A stretch of DNA of 64,000 nucleotides, taken from Sialis fuliginosa. Lineage: Eukaryota > Arthropoda > Insecta > Megaloptera > Sialidae. Below the pieces are notes generated by a model. It saw only the letters and a program-made list of their open reading frames with translations. It did no database searches and was not told the origin of the DNA. This document shows positions 1 through 12,013 of this stretch, in pieces (positions within the stretch are counted from its first letter, which is position 1; the number at the start of each line of letters is the position of its first letter). The position numbers and the translations under genes were made by a program. The DNA lies in the NCBI GenBank assembly GCA_961205875.1, contig OY540812.1, positions 29,707,098 through 29,771,097 on the forward strand, in the 5' to 3' direction.

Positions 1-520
1 TGAATATCTCAGAAACTATGGGGTTAAGACATAGGATATCTCCTATACAAATTGAAAAGGAGAAAAATAACCATTGAATAGAGTAATGAAAAAAGGGTAG
101 TCACATTTTTTTTAAATGAGTTTTATTATTTTGAAGATTGCAATCTTTGACATTTTTTTATTAACACCCTGTAGAACTAAATTAAAATTGTTTGTTATCA
201 AAATGTTACTCTTTACCAGGACTAACACTATTGCTAAAAAAATTCATCGCTTCACAAAAAAACGAGGTCGCTACGATTTTTTATGGTTGAACCTGAATAT
301 GGATTATTTTTCGGAAAAAAAATTACAATTTGGCAACACTGTCACTAAATCAAAAAATGAACAGACGATAATGTAGAGGTTAAAAAATGACATTGGAAGA
401 CATCAAACGTTACAGGGTATTCCATTTAAAAAAAACTTTGTTTTTGCCATAGCGCAAAAATGTGATACCCTGTATTATTGAAAATAATTTTATGACGTTC
501 ATCGTTTCAGACCAATAATA
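1..520. other. A+T-rich stretch without a recognisable gene
   Basis: Open frames here are short (the longest is 86 codons at 116-376, +) and have composition typical of A+T-rich noncoding DNA. No domain, splice pattern or RNA gene was recognised. Confidence 0.5.
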
Positions 521-522
521 TT

Positions 523-606
523 TAGTGGAGAGCCGTAAGGCATAGAAATCTTAAAACCTCGGAATCCAGGACCAGTCAATGAATATTTATGAAACCTTTT
601 GGAATT
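523..606. repeat. Solo terminal fragment of the giant hairpin at 40272-42483
   Basis: This stretch starts tagtggagagccgtaaggc and runs almost base for base with the left end of the large inverted repeat that begins at 40272; the same sequence is found in reverse at its right end near 42483. Only about 85 bp of the arm is present, so it is a truncated or solo end. The TA before GTGGAGAGCC is kept in all copies seen. Confidence 0.75.
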
Positions 607-1451
607 ATGTACCAAACTTTTTTTTCAATCTCCAACGAGAAGCGCGCTAGGAAAGCCAGACGCACTATTGAACTACCCTGTATATGAAAAAATGTTCACT
701 ACTAAAAATGTAAATTATCAGAGGAGCCTTGTGATTTTTTATAACTGAAAAGAGGGTAGTAGGTAAAAAAGTTTGGGAACCTATGATCTAGATCGACCCT
801 AAATATGTCAATCCAATTTCAATATCTATATAAAATTAGGCCCTGTGTTCAATGCGGGCCTCTCAAATTATCGGGTTGGCCCTGTCGATATGTATAGTAA
901 GATGGAAAAAAATTAGATATTATCTAAGAGCAAACATTTCTACTATCACTGCTTTAATTCGACACATCACCACCGTGAATGTGAGTGAGTGAACTCACGC
1001 ATCAATTAGCACGGGGCGTGAGAAGTGGAGGGTAAGATTGAATGCATCAGAAAGAGAGAGAGGAGGAAATCAGTTAAATAAAAAGGCACACGCCGATATC
1101 CCGTTGCTAAGGTGTCGTTCTCCTCAAAGGGACTCTAATCACCGCCTTTGTTTTGATTTGGTTTAGATTATTTGGGAATAAGTTTGTTAAACAAGTGAAT
1201 TAATCTACCGGAAAAGAAGTATGGGGTTCTTTGATTTCCGATAGTCGTAATATGTTTATTCACATATTCTCTTAATTTTTACCAATACTCGTTTATAAAT
1301 ATTATTAAAATAAGAGAACTAATTATTTGAGCAGTTTTTTTTAAACATTCGGGCGGTTACATTGGGCAGTTAATAATTCTATTGGGCAGTATTAAACTTT
1401 TTATGCGGTAATTAAATCGATTGTCACAGTAAAATGTAGCTGGTAATATAA
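607..1451. other. Unassigned stretch
   Basis: No gene seen. 955-1145 is somewhat richer in G+C than its surroundings and holds a small dyad (gtgagtgagtgaactcac). The motif 'gggcagt' recurs near 1364 and 1383. Function unknown. Confidence 0.4.
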
Positions 1452-2405
1452 AAAATATCTGCCTTGGGAACCACGGGACTTTCTTATACGTAATCCTAAC
1501 AGTGAATTGTATACGTGATTCTTTGTTTATTAAAACATTTCTAACAAACTAACAAGATATTATTCTCTCCATTATATAACAAGTGATTTTTTTTAACGTA
1601 ATAACTGAAAACGGATGTTTACTCTTGTAAATTTTTGAATTTTCGAATTATTTTTGAAATAAGAAAAAATGTTTTAGATAAAAATTGTCGAGTGTGTTAT
1701 AATTTATTCCCCATACATTTTTTTCGAACATTTATGATTTAGCCTGAAGAAAGAATTTTTGTATGTAATTATTTAGATTCACCTACACTGTTCACTCTCA
1801 GTATTACGTATAAGAAAGTCCCATGGTACCTATTGCAAACACACACACTGTTCAATCTCTGTAATACGTATAAGAAAGTCCCATGACACTCATGGCAGAT
1901 ATTTCTCCTCTGTTATGAACCATTTGAAATTATAATACATTTTTTTTTCAAAAATTCGTTTTTACGAAAAAATGAATAGAACATAAATTATAGATATTGA
2001 TATTACCTGCAATTTTTAACTTGCCCATTTTTCTCTATTTTGCACTGTTTCAGATTAATTCGAAAAATTCAAAAATCGACGTAGGTAAACATCTGTATCC
2101 GGTTGAAAGATCGTTTTAAAAAATAGGACGTTTTCTTCCCAGACAAAAATTAATCTTAAATATAAAATTTCACCCTTCTACGATTTGTCGTATTTGAGTT
2201 ACAGCGCTTACAGACAGACAGACCGACAGACGGACACACAGACATCATGGCGAAAATAGTCAGAATGGATTCAGGGAAGGTCAAAATAGATAATTTCATC
2301 AAAATCCGGAGTTCGAAAAAAATCGGCTTCACTATACTTACTTATACTATGTATTGTATATGTATATTTCATATGTTTGTATACATGGTATAAGAAAGTA
2401 AAAAT
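1452..2405. repeat. Dispersed repeat with internal inverted ends; second copy at 23741-24540
   Basis: The block runs from atatctgccttgggaacc to a tail of acag/gaca units followed by agtcagaatggattcaggg and a final aagaaagtaaaaa. The copy at 23741-24540 follows it in the same orientation with small indels. Its first part has inverted ends: gggactttcttatacgtaat near 1472-1495 is mirrored by attacgtataagaaagtccc near 1800 and 1865, and aatatctgcc is mirrored by ggcagatatt at about 1894-1903. No protein is encoded. Relatives of the tail occur at 30290-30640 (reversed) and 46540-46650. Probably a nonautonomous DNA element; the superfamily is unknown. Confidence 0.7.
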
Positions 2406-2512
2406 GGTAAGTTATTTAATCCTACAGTGACAGTAAAAAACTCACTCGAGCAGTAGATTAAATAGCCATGCAGTAATTATTAACTAGAATTTTCTTTCGT
2501 TCACGATAACTA

Positions 2513-3761
2513 GGGGAGACCGGGGTATTGTGAGCCACTTGTTTATATGCTCAACGGGCTGCCATAAAATCAAGTTTTCCTTCAAATTTCAACGCGGGAT
2601 GTTGTAGTATGACTAATTACCTTTCTTTTAGTCGCAATAGTTTAATCGAATATTTCTGAATTGAATGAACCCCAGACGATTGCAAAAAATGTGCATTTTC
2701 TCAAGTTTGAAAAATCTCGGGGAATTGTGAGCCACTTTTTAAATTAAATAAAAATAACAATTTTTATTAGAAAAGGTTTATTTATGACTCTGAATGGCAA
2801 AATAATTTTCAATCAATAAGAAAAAAAGTAAAAAATGATAAAAATCAATCTGAAATGCAATGCTTGCAAGTCCAATAACTTGCGTTCATATTCCGATATA
2901 TCGATTAAATAAAATCAGGATGTACGATATTTTTTTTAAATATCGATATTTATCGTTGAATAAAAAAATATCGATATTTATCGTCAATAAAAATCAAGTA
3001 GCCGATTAATATCGTTGAAAAATATCGATATTTTGATATATCGATAGAAAAAAATTTTGTTCATTGATTCGTATTTTACAAAAAATTCAAGTATTGAACA
3101 AATAAATAAAAATGTCATTTAAGAATATCGATATTTGATATTTTTTTATCGATATTCGATATTTTTTAAAATATCGGATATTGATAATATCAGCGATAAA
3201 AATATTATCGCAAAATATCGATATCGTCAACAAAAAATATCGATATTTTTAAATATTGATAAAATATTTACATCCCTAGTGCTTACATTTTGCATAAACA
3301 ATCATAAAAAAACATCAAACAAGTGAAGTTAGCTCGTTAAATGTCAAAAACCGAGTGGCTCACAATTCCCCGCGAAAAGTGGCTCACAATTCCCCTAACC
3401 CCTATTTTTACAAAATGCCGCAAATAAATTACGCAATGCTAACTTCAGGCAAAATTTCTTTTTTATTTCGAAAGCTTGAAGTGACACGAATATTATAAAC
3501 ATAGTTACCTGCGTGAATTCCCAGAGATGTATCACAATAATAGACCAAACACGAAGTGAAAATTATACATCGAGAACAACAAATTTTTATTTGTTGACAG
3601 AGCAAAATAACGATGCGGGTGCGCACGTTTACTGATCGTGGAAATATTAGCTTATCATGAGACAAGTCGATGACAGTTGTTCGCAGCTATCATGATTCAC
3701 TAGGAAAAAAATATGGCGCTGGCTCACGATTCCCCGTGGCTCACAATACCCCGGTCTCCCC
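2513..3761. mobile_element. Nonautonomous TA-flanked transposon (1.25 kb MITE-like)
   Basis: The ends are inverted copies, ggggagaccggggtattgtg at 2513 and its complement ending at 3761, and both sides carry TA (2511-2512 and 3762-3763). The motif gtgagccac/gtggctcac is repeated just inside both ends (2703-2735 and 3353-3400). TA flanks and no transposase suggest a nonautonomous Tc1/mariner-type element. The interior holds the TATCGATA cluster described separately. Open frames inside are short. Confidence 0.8.
2895..3270. repeat. Cluster of TATCGATA palindromes
   Basis: At least eight copies of the octamer TATCGATA lie in about 300 bp (near 2941, 2969, 3023, 3039, 3126, 3147, 3216 and 3238), usually with A or T runs on either side, so the segment can pair with itself. 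In Drosophila TATCGATA is the DREF/BEAF-32 recognition element; whether it acts that way here is unknown. Simple expansion of an A+T-rich palindromic unit is the plainest explanation. Confidence 0.7.
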
Positions 3762-3763
3762 TA

Positions 3764-4980
3764 CTGTAAAAATGCACCGATCTGAATTATTTTTGAGGAA
3801 AATTTTTATCTCAGTGAGTACCTACTATAGACATATTGATTTTGGTGTTAATCGGATTTGGGATTTTGGAAATATTTGAAATTTTGTAACTTTTATCGTC
3901 TAAAAAGTTAATGTTGCAAGTATTATCTCACAAATTTTGATAAGACTTGGTACATTAGTAGTTCTATTGAACCTAAAAGACATTTATAATTATAATTTAT
4001 TATTTATATTTCTAACAGGATAGATATTTGACTAAATTTTAAAATTGTGCGTATATATGTAGGTAATACATGTATACACTTGTTTCTTTTCTATTTCCAA
4101 AGTAATACCGAAATAACGCTAAAAATAATAATTTTCTATTCAAATAAAAATTGTCTCACTATTCAAAATTACGTGGTAAGCGTGACTTTAGACATCAAAC
4201 AAACAAACTGAAAAATAGCAATTCAGAATTTTGACGTGTTACATGTTTTCTAAAGTCATACCACTGACAGATGTGCCAGACGCGTTTATAATCACGGGAC
4301 ATACAGGTTAAAAATTACAATTAAAAAATTAAAATTAGATTATTATTATTAAAATACTGACTTATTTCACGTAAAAAACACTTGATTGTATATTTTGGTA
4401 GCATATACTATACTTTTTACAACATTTTAAAATTTATTATCAATACTGTCAAATACTATTATAAATTCAATGTTTTAAAGCCTAATTTTTCTTCAGGGAC
4501 AATACCATAACTATCTTAATCAAAAATCATACAAATTCTTCAAATAACAAGCTAATCTTTGTGAGATGTCCCTAAGGATTCCTCACATATATAAACCTAA
4601 CAAAATGCAACCCGCCATAAACAACGAAATGCAGAAGAATAACAATAGACCACGCTGGTGTCGAAATCTCGGCCAGATGATGGATATCCATAGCAGTGGT
4701 GTGCTCACTATTCCAGATAAAAATCACAGCAGTGGAGGTGGGGAGATTATACACAATTAATTATATATTAATAAATGTTATAATTAACTAACCAATCTTT
4801 GGTTAGGAAAAATTACATTCAATTTTGATTTAGCCAGCATTACTATCGGTAATTCAGAGAATCAGTACTGGCTTTCAGCACTCGGTCCATGAAAATACAA
4901 AATAAAACGACCAAGTGTATGTTGGACACGCACATGATAGGGTTCCGAAGTCATTTTCACTGACATTCTCTTTCTAAATT
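3764..4980. other. Unassigned A+T-rich stretch
   Basis: No gene, splice pattern or clear repeat boundary was recognised. Overlapping frames at 4566-4760 (+) and 4572-4754 (-) are about 60 codons each, occupy the same DNA, and resemble no known family. Confidence 0.4.
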
Positions 4981-4984
4981 AACT

Positions 4985-5575
4985 ACACTTCTACAAATAA
5001 AAAACATCTGCCAAGTAAATGCACAGTACTTCCTCGTACTAAACTACAATTTAGAAAAACAAAACACGTATTTTTAAAATAAATTGAGATAAATCTTTGT
5101 AAGGGAATATTTTACAACAAACGTTGTAGACCCATATTATAGGTTTAATGCTCTACAAAAAATATTCTATAAAATTTTCACGTAACATGTGTCGTTCTTG
5201 AGATATCTTGAAAAAATTAATATTTGGGGGTGTCACCCCTCCCCCTTACATACGATTTTGATGATTTTGAAATGGGATCGTCCTCAAGCCAGACCCAACC
5301 ACCCGACCAAGTTTCAATCATATCGGTTCAGTGGTTCATAAGTTATGCGTGTGACAAGGATTCAGGGGACAGACGGACACACACACGGACGGACGGACGG
5401 ACAGACAGACAAACACGGAACGAAAAGTGTTTGCCTTGACGTAAAACGGATAAATCAATTTAAAATTTTGAAATCGGAGAATATTTTTTTTGTCTCAATC
5501 TAAAACCATCACAAAGCTTCTCGTATCTTCGATATTGCGAGGAAGCAAAATCTAGTTTAAATACTATTATACATT
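4985..5575. repeat. Internally deleted copy of the 25475-28583 element
   Basis: It opens with acatctgccaagtaaatgca, which is the end sequence of the large element at 25475, then jumps to sequence matching 26880-27330: gtgtcacccctcccccttac, the gacaaggattcagggga segment, the (GGAC)/(ACAG) microsatellite and cttctcgtatcttcgatatt. It is thus an end joined to an inner segment. Noncoding; a 71-codon frame at 5224-5439 is an accident of the tract. Confidence 0.75.
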
Positions 5576-5629
5576 CTAGAATTTTAGTAATTAGGGGCGG
5601 AGGTACTCTGGATAAGGAGTTAAAAATAA

Positions 5630-5935
5630 AAAAAGATCCTAAAACATTTTTGTTGCATTTTAAGATACCTACTTATCTAAAGATGAAGTAAGTGTAAAAA
5701 AAATTGTGTACTTTTCAGTCAATGAAAGTGGGGCCAAAAAAATTATTTTTTCAAAAATCTTATTTCTGTTTTTGGGTCATCAATCCACATCCGTATAGCA
5801 AATTTCATCTTAATAAGTATATACATATTTAAGAGAATAGAAGGGCTGTGACATACAGACAGACAGACGACGGACAGAACGAAACTATAAGGGTTCTTAG
5901 TGTTCTACTGAACTCTAAAAAAAACAAAGTTCGGT
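5630..5935 (+). repeat. Dispersed repeat with acag tail; relative at 53330-53945
   Basis: This holds the order tgttgcattttaagatacct, a t-rich block, cttttcagtc, ttatttctgtttttgggt, caaatttcatcttaat, then acagacagacag and aactataagggttc. The same order is found at 53650-53940. No coding potential. Probably the 3' part of a nonautonomous or degraded retroelement; class not established. Confidence 0.6.
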
Positions 5936-6307
5936 TAATAATATCGGTCAACTATATTTGCCAATTGATGTGATAAAAATTAGTCAGAAAAAAAAAATCA
6001 GAAAAAAACAATTCGCGGTGAACCATGTGTTGTGGGCATGTTGGGGGGAATGTTAAATATTTTAAGTCGCTATGACTTTGTGGGTATTAACCCAGGTAAC
6101 ACCAGGCCCAATACGCTAGTAAGGAATATATAATAATATGATAATTGCTGGCCTATTAATTTTGTCTACTGGACATGTGCTTTTAAACATTCCTGTGGCC
6201 GGGTACACGTTGCCGCGCAGCTACAAATTTGGCAGTAACGTGCACACCACTGCCGATAGCATCTCATCGGTTTAATGCCGACTGTGTAATAGCCACCGGC
6301 CTCCGTC

Positions 6308-6314
6308 TATAAAA
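6308..6314 (+). promoter_or_regulatory. Possible TATA box in a G+C-richer block
   Basis: TATAAAA lies within an unusually G+C- and CpG-rich block (about 6180-6480) that stands out from the A+T-rich surroundings. A transcript would start near 6340, and the frame 6352-6648 (+) covers the rich block. That frame resembles no family and becomes A+T-rich after about 60 codons. It could be a 5' exon, a promoter or an old insertion. Confidence 0.25.
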
Positions 6315-6819
6315 GTTAAGTACAACAAGTACGTAAGCAATTCGCCGGAAATTGCAAATAAAAAAAAACCGCAACCGTAACGCCGGCGGGCTATTGTCTC
6401 TCTGTTTGTATCGGGAGCGCGGATCGTCCGATGCACTTGTCTACACGGACACGGTTAACGTTCCGTTAAATGGCCCGGATTTTACTTGTACAAATATGTA
6501 TGTGAAGCAAAAAAACGTATGCGGCGACATGTGCTTTTACTTTTTTATAGTAATCATGACAAAATTCAAACTAGAAATTTTTATTTTTATTACATGTAAG
6601 AGATACTTCAGTAAGAGTTATGATAGCTTCAACAAACTGGGGGTATAAAATAAAAAAATAATCAAAGTTCGAAATTTCATTTAAATGAAAGAAATGGAAG
6701 AAAACTATGCAAAAGCTGTCAGGATAGACAAGCAGCAAATTTTGAAAATAGTTATATTTATACAGAATATTCCATAAGTGCGTTACAAATCAAAGTTATA
6801 TTTTTTTAAATACAAAGTA

Positions 6820-7388
6820 AGGTAGTGGCACCAGTCTTGGCAAGGACACCAGTAATGGCAAATTTTTAATTAAATATACTGAATTAGAAATATGCGTTGA
6901 TATTTGATTACTATACCATTTCTGAATATTAATCTATGTACATTTAACTGTCTTACAGCGTGATTTGATGACAATCGGCCAATATGTGTCAAAATGGTGG
7001 ACATTTAAACTAATTATTAGTATAATTTAATCATTAATTATTATATTATCATAGAAACTGCTTTACATTGTTTCAAATTTGACGATTCTTTCTTTTATAT
7101 CTTTTGTGTCGTAGTACTTATCATTTTGTAATCATTAGCAAGTGTCCATCACTGCGTGTTCATTACTGGTTTTACTTTATACATTACTGGAGAAAAAACT
7201 TGAACAAAATAAAAGGCTGTAAATTAAAAAACAAACTAGATTTGCGGACTTTTGTAATTAAATTGATTAAATAAAGAGTTACTTGTTTTATTAGTAACAT
7301 GAGTTCATGAGAATTACAAAAAACAAGCCCATTAATCCAAAAAAACGAAAATTTGCTTTTATAGCGACCATAACTGGTGCCTTTACCT
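6820..7388. mobile_element. TA-flanked MITE (AGGTA..GGCACCAG family), 569 bp
   Basis: The left end is aggtagtggcaccagt and the right end is actggtgcctttacct, each bordered by TA (6818-6819, 7389-7390). The whole copy matches the outer parts of the element at 50427-53071 and, reversed, 61529-62275; a truncated copy precedes the mariner at 8535. TA duplication and lack of coding suggest a Tc1/mariner-type nonautonomous family. Confidence 0.85.
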
Positions 7389-7390
7389 TA

Positions 7391-8532
7391 TATTTTTTTA
7401 ATTGATAATCTAAAAGCATTCATTTTTCCGGACATTTTGATATAGCATGTGTGAGATTATACTGAAAAGCGTTTTAGAAATTATGACCATTTTTGTAAGA
7501 AAATTTAAATATTTTCCACACCTTGTAATTTTCTAATTACAAAAAAAAAAATTATTCTCTGCTAAAAATAGTTTTAGTATATCCTCTGTTATTGCGATAT
7601 TACAATAAACATTTACAAAATTGTATTATTTGTACAGGATTTATCAAAACTCTGAACCTATTTTTTTTTTAATTTTCCAAAGCAACACTCTATATAATTT
7701 CACATTTTTAAACATATTTTATAAACTTTGTTTTATAACTAAATCCAGCCTTCAAAGAGTTACTTGAAAATACATTTTATCCAAAACTTTTTTTTTAGGA
7801 AATTTATGCATTGAACGCTAGTTTTAAAATAAATTAAATTAGAGAAAAAGCACAACAGAAAAAAATTTTCTGTTATACTTTTTCTTTAATTCTGTGTTTC
7901 AGTAACTGCATGCATACCTACCTTTTGCAATTTATTATATGTATATTATATTTATTATTAGGTCTATTATTGATCCACCATTTACTATAATTATGCCAAA
8001 TCTCAGCTTTCTAGCTCAAATGGTTTAGTAGCTAGAAGGCTGTAACAAACAGAGACAGACATATACGGTGTTAACTCCATTTTTCCGATTTCACGAAATA
8101 CAGAACATTAAAAACAATAATTATCTAAGAAATTTTAACAAAAATATTACACCTAATCTAGTGTTACAATAATTCAAAATTCCGGAAATCCGGAAAACAA
8201 CAAATTTCTTTCATCATATTACAAGTAAAATAATATTTATTATTTTAATCAACGACCACCCGCTATTTTTATGAACTTCGAAACTCTGTTAATATTTTTT
8301 CTTTCTTCCCACTTGTGCAACGAAATTACAATAAAAGGACATTTCCGAAAACGTTATGTCCCTACAAATTCTTATTTTAATAATATTTATTGCACTTGCG
8401 AACGAGCCAACACACAGAAACTTATATTAAAAGAAAATATTATAAAATTGATTTATTTATTTAATAGTTTATATTCAAACCATAAAAAACATTTTTTAAT
8501 AATAAAATTTTATTAATAATTTGAAATATAAA
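7391..8532. other. Unassigned A+T-rich stretch with one repeat tail
   Basis: No gene seen. 7975-8110 has a 'ccaaatctcagctttctagc ... acaaacagagacagac' layout like other dispersed repeat tails in the window. An 81-codon frame at 8271-8516 (+) is A+T-driven and was not accepted as a gene. Confidence 0.4.
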
Positions 8533-8534
8533 TA

Positions 8535-8669
8535 AGGTACTGGCACCAGTTATGGCCGCTATAAGAGCAAGGGTTACTACTTTTGTGATTGACGGGCTTC
8601 TTTTTTGTAATTCTCATAAACTCATGTTACTAATAAAACAAGTAAGTAACTCTTTATTTAATCATTATA
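8535..8669. mobile_element. Truncated MITE of the AGGTA..GGCACCAG family
   Basis: It begins aggtactggcaccagttatg after a TA at 8533-8534 and follows the right part of the 6820-7388 element in reverse, including ctcatgttactaataaaaca. It stops at the mariner end at 8670, and the remainder is not found beyond the mariner. The mariner therefore inserted into this MITE, and later loss or rearrangement removed the other side. Confidence 0.75.
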
Positions 8670-9705
8670 TTGGGTTGGCAACAAAGTATTTTTATGATTC
8701 CTAAGCAATTTTATTAATACAAATAACAAACATTGATCAATTATGTATTGGCCATATTGTTCGATGACCTTTTGCCATCTTTCAGTCAGCTTCATAATTT
8801 CGCTTTCGTAGAAAGTTTGGTTTTTAGAGGCAAAAAACTGAACCAACTCATTTTTGACAGCCTCTTTTGAATCGAAAGTTTTTCCATTCAAATGATTTTG
8901 AAGTGAACGGAATAAATGATAATCTGATGATGTAAGGTCAGGACTATTCGGTGGATGAGGCATCACTTCCCAGCCTAACTCCAATAATTTTTTGTGAGTG
9001 ACCAAAGATGTATGTGGTCTGGCGTTATCTTGATGGAAGATGACACCTTTATGATTTGTCAGTTCTGGCCGCTTTTTCTTGATTTCTTTGTCCAAATTCA
9101 TTAGCTGGCAACAGTAGACATCCGAATTGATAGTTTGGTATTTTTGGGAGCAGCTCAAATAAACAGTACCTTTGAAATCCCACAAAATACGCAGCATAAC
9201 CTTATTTTGATGAATATCGGCTTTTGATGTTGATTGTGCAGGTTCATATCGTTGCTCCACGATCTTTTTCGCACGATGTTATCATAAACAACCCATTTTT
9301 CATCGCCCGTTATGATTCGCTTTAAAAATGGATTGGTTTCGTTCCATTTCAGCAATAAATCGCAGATGGAAATTCGTTTGGTGAGATGAATTTCTTTCAA
9401 TTTGTGAGGAACCCAAATATCGAGCTTATGAACGTAACCAAGTTGATTTAAACGTATGTATGTGATATGTTAAGCTTCTCTGCGATCTCTCGTATCGTAC
9501 TACGCCGGTTATTCTCGATCATTGCTTTTATTTTGTCGTCATCAACTTCAGTTGGGCGTCCAGAGTGTGGTGTTTCTTTGAGGTCAAAATCTCCGGAACG
9601 AAAACGAGCAAACCAATTCTGGTACTGGCGTTCTGATAATGAGTCTTCACCATAAACATCACATAACTTTTTCCGGGCTTGCACTGCGTTTTTACATTTT
9701 ACTTA
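8670..9705 (-). pseudogene. mariner transposase pseudogene, 5'-truncated and frameshifted
   Basis: On the - strand three overlapping frames read as one mariner transposase. 9684-9448 carries the N-terminal part (KLCDVYGEDSLSERQYQNW, then the helix-turn-helix IREIAEKLNISH). 9400-9155 carries LKEIHLTKRI and the first catalytic block TGDEKWVVYD. 9260-8658 carries the second (HQDNARPHTS) and third (PHPPNSPDLTSSDYHLF) blocks and runs to the C-terminus. These are the D,D(34)D residues of mariner elements. The frames are separated by shifts near 9445 and 9260, so no full protein can be made. The 3' terminal repeat (ttgggttggcaacaaagt at 8670) and its TA are present. The 5' terminal repeat and first codons are missing, cut at about 9700 against another repeat. 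Relic, not active. Confidence 0.92.
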
Positions 9706-9930
9706 CAGGTGCATTTATTTTTGAATTAAAAAATAATATAAAAATAGGGTCATATTCTACTAATTGAGATCTACATTTTGACACTCCACATGCCCAGATA
9801 TAAAAATAAAAAATTCTATGACTATTTCTCCAAAATGATATTGTTGATTTTAGTATTTGTTGTTGGTAATTCCACTAAAGTTTCGTTATCAAATTTTTTG
9901 AGCCCGTAGTTACACACACACAAATCTTTT
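9706..9930. repeat. Single unit of the approximately 290-bp repeat seen at 25873-26690
   Basis: From cttacaggtgcatttattt onward the order (tctactaattgagatct, ttgacactccacatgccc, tttagtatttgttgttggta, tttttgagcccgtagttac) matches the tandem units inside the element at 25475-28583. Its start marks the break point of the mariner. Confidence 0.7.
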
Positions 9931-9958
9931 TAAAAAGAATGTAAAAGTTAGGATGTTT

Positions 9959-10535
9959 TTTTTTCGGTCCCATTGGCCTATGTTTTAGCTTTGAATCAAA
10001 AGTTAATCGTCCCAAAATTTCAAATTCGTAGATCAAACCTGTGAATGGCGCACACCGAGTCTTTTTCCCATTTGATTAACATGGTAAAAATTCCTTTTTT
10101 ACTTTTGCGTGAATAGCTCGTTGAGAAATTTATTTATTTTAATTTCTCAAAGCAATATTTTGTAGAAAATTAAGTGCTAAATTCATAAATCGAGTAATTT
10201 TTAAGATATGTTTGTTTAAATATTTTCATAAAAATTGGATTTTACTTTTTATGATAATGTTTAAACGAATAAATACTGAATCTATGATTGAGCACTTGGG
10301 ATCTTTTTTGTAAGAAATTTAATACTCTATAATAAACTTCTGCGAGAAATTAAAATAAATAAATTTCTCAACGAGCTATTCACGCAAAAGTAAAAAAGGA
10401 ATTTTTCCCATGTTAATCAAATGGGAAAAAGACTCAGTTTGCGCCGTTGACAGTTTTGATCTACGAGTCTAAAATTTTGGTACAATTAACTTTTGATCCA
10501 AAGCTAAAACATAGGCCAATGGGATCGAAAAAATA
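9959..10535. repeat. Inverted repeat of about 580 bp
   Basis: The arm 9959-10147 (tcggtcccattggcctatg ... ttgagaaatttatttatttt) is repeated in reverse at 10345-10535 (ctcaacgagctattcacgca ... ccaatgggatcgaaaaa). The unpaired middle is about 200 bp. The mismatch near 10050 against 10445 shows the arms have begun to diverge. Nonautonomous hairpin element; ends not resolved to the base. Confidence 0.75.
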
Positions 10536-12013
10536 AAAATAATAAATAAATTTAAAAAACACCCTAGTAAACATACTGTACAATAGTGACTTAGTGACCT
10601 TTAAACATAAAAATATATTGAAATTTTTGATTTCTATTTTCGAACCCATTACATTAAATTCCCTGTGGTGGGAAATTAATTTGTGCTACAATATTGTTTC
10701 AAAAACTTTTTAGTAATTTTCTCTTCAACCAAACCGGAAAGAATATTTTGTAGTAGGTTTTTTTGTTAAATTAATTATAATTTAAATAAAATTTTAATAA
10801 CCATGAGTTATTTTGAATGAAACATGAAAAATAATTTATTTTGTGGGTTGATACATTAGTGCATAACAAAGTCCATTTACAATTCGTAGATTACTTTAAC
10901 AATTTCTTTAATGTCCAGCTGTTATTTTTAAGAATTCAGTACGGACCAGACGTGTACATTAGTTGTTTTAAAAGGGCACTCAATTCAGAGAGGCTTAAAC
11001 AACAAAAGGGTTTGTGAAACTACATTTTTATGTAAATTTAACGCTCTTCTAAAGGGATACATTTTTGTGCACTTACCCCATTTTTCTTTATTTTATTTGT
11101 ATGCATTGGATATAAGCTGAAAATAGGTTTCAACTGCATAATAGAGCTTTGACACCAATATATTGCTTCGGAAAATATATATTTACCACCACACAATTTG
11201 CTGCATATCGCAATTTCTTATTATTTTTTATTGAAATTATATCTATCAATAATATATCTATCAATAATATATATCAATAATATATTTATACATGTTTACT
11301 TTTTATTCTGACATAATCTTTAAAAAAAATAAAGAATTTTTTATATTTTTATACGCTTTTAAATTAAAAAGTATTTTCTTAGAAAAAAATATCAAAAATG
11401 CAAACATGCGATTTTAAAATTTCGACTTTTCGTGTTTTTCTTAATAACAAATAAATTTTTTTCACGTTAATTTTTTTTTAAATAAATATTCTATTAATTT
11501 TTGACAAAAAAATGTCATAAAAAATTCTAACAATAATTTCTTTAGGTTTTACTCTTTGGGAATATTTCTAAAAGTTGATGCTTTAGGAAAAAAAATTATA
11601 AATTCCTTTACACGTAAACTGATTTTTTAAATATTCAACCAAAAAAAATGTTAAAAATAAATTGTCATCATTTTGTACGTTTATTTATCAGTTAAAAATA
11701 GAAAATAAATAATAAATTTTAATCATTTCAACCCAAATTTTGGCCCTCCTACAAATGAGTTATATAAAACGTTCATCGGCATTCGAAAACTCTGTTCTTA
11801 AGCTACAATTTGAGTTCCACCCTCCAAAAGCGATTTTTGACCCGTAACCGAAACCGAATATTTTTAAAAGTATAAATTTTGAAACAGGTTTACTACAATA
11901 ATTAATATAATGCTTAAATTTTAGTAATTTGTTTAATATTATAATACAATAGTATTTATAAAATTCATTAATCGTAAAAAAATGTAAAAATGTTTTTGTG
12001 TTACTATGAAAAC
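10536..12013. other. A+T-rich stretch, no gene recognised
   Basis: Contains a small tandem of 'atatctatcaata' at about 11240-11290. Frames at 10461-10649 (-) and 11760-12089 (-) look noncoding: A+T-driven residues, no domain and no splice context. Confidence 0.45.
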
